In this document: positions 63,799 to 63,912 of the stretch, one piece after another
Layout: every line of letters begins with the position of its first letter
How positions within the stretch are numbered: the first letter of the stretch is position 1
DNA from: Campylobacteraceae bacterium
GTDB taxonomy: Bacteria; Campylobacterota; Campylobacteria; Campylobacterales; Sulfurovaceae
Direction of reading: 5' to 3'
NCBI GenBank assembly: GCA_027035765.1
Contig: JALVUD010000045.1
Span: forward strand, 1 to 63,912
Length of the DNA: 63,912 nt
Notes under the pieces: generated by a model
What the model was told of the DNA's origin: nothing
Seen by the model: the letters and a program-made list of their open reading frames with translations, nothing else
The model's database searches: none
Position numbers and translations under genes: made by a program

Positions 63799-63912
63799 TC
63801 CAATATCCCCACAATACGCAAACAAAATCCAGCTAATATTTCTATAGCGATTTTCATCGCCCAACTCTTCCTTTCAAATACCCTCTGATATGTTCTTTGA
63901 GCTATTTCGGCT

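Overview
The window is chromosomal DNA of a sulfur- or hydrogen-oxidising type Campylobacterota (epsilonproteobacterium). A moderately high-GC, marine relative of Sulfurovum or Nitratifractor fits best. The evidence is the gene order obgE-proB-fmt-birA-parA-parB-atpF'-atpF-atpH-atpA-atpG-atpD-atpC-tolQ-tolR-tolA, an atpE gene separate from the main ATP synthase operon, a 6S-like RNA directly before purD, -10 boxes close to TATAAT with poorly conserved -35 boxes, and an NhaD Na+/H+ antiporter. Placement below phylum is an inference from gene content and order.

Layout. 1-120: right end of an IS1595/ISXO2-like insertion sequence. 255-803 (-): hpf. 907-9747 (-): four genes joined by start/stop overlaps, encoding a 2178-residue multidomain exported protein and three prepilin-like proteins; a fourth prepilin gene is divergent at 10070. 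10827-14110 (+): bamD and lon. 14177-19779 (-): a signalling cassette of PAS protein, acidic-linker Hpt protein, NIT-type hybrid kinase and single-domain response regulator. 19881-22150 (-): uvrC and a DciA-like gene. 22106-31656 (+): a tiny LptM-like lipoprotein, nadB, nhaD, guaA, dgkA, metY, metX, xseB, a nitrilase-fold protein without its catalytic Lys and Cys, and a ThiF/MoeB-like E1 enzyme. 31789-38633 (+): a lipoprotein, ridA, rplU-rpmA, obgE, proB, fmt, birA and parAB. 38699-46153 (+): F-type ATP synthase followed by tolQRA. 46251-57016 (+): MOSC protein, htpG, a Cys-rich exported protein, a CDF transporter, hemD, 6S RNA, purD, lptD, a J-domain mini-protein and pnp. 57115-63760: L,D-transpeptidase (-), atpE, tRNA-Leu(GAG), a c-di-GMP-I (GEMM) riboswitch in front of an HU gene, dnaJ (-), a Dabb protein, recR, a methyltransferase, a DHH phosphoesterase (-), an Rrf2 regulator (-) and rpsO.

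Most of the window is housekeeping sequence with dense, translationally coupled genes. The unusual material lies between genes. At least six gaps contain arrays of seven-base units; in five of them two arrays with different unit sequences flank a small hairpin, and in three of those the hairpin is nearly the same GCGTTGC/GCAACGC palindrome. In two cases the upstream gene (dgkA, thiF-like) ends inside the array. The other main regulatory observation is the GEMM aptamer with a terminator-like expression platform upstream of HU. The giant exported protein with its prepilins is the best candidate for a poorly described surface system.
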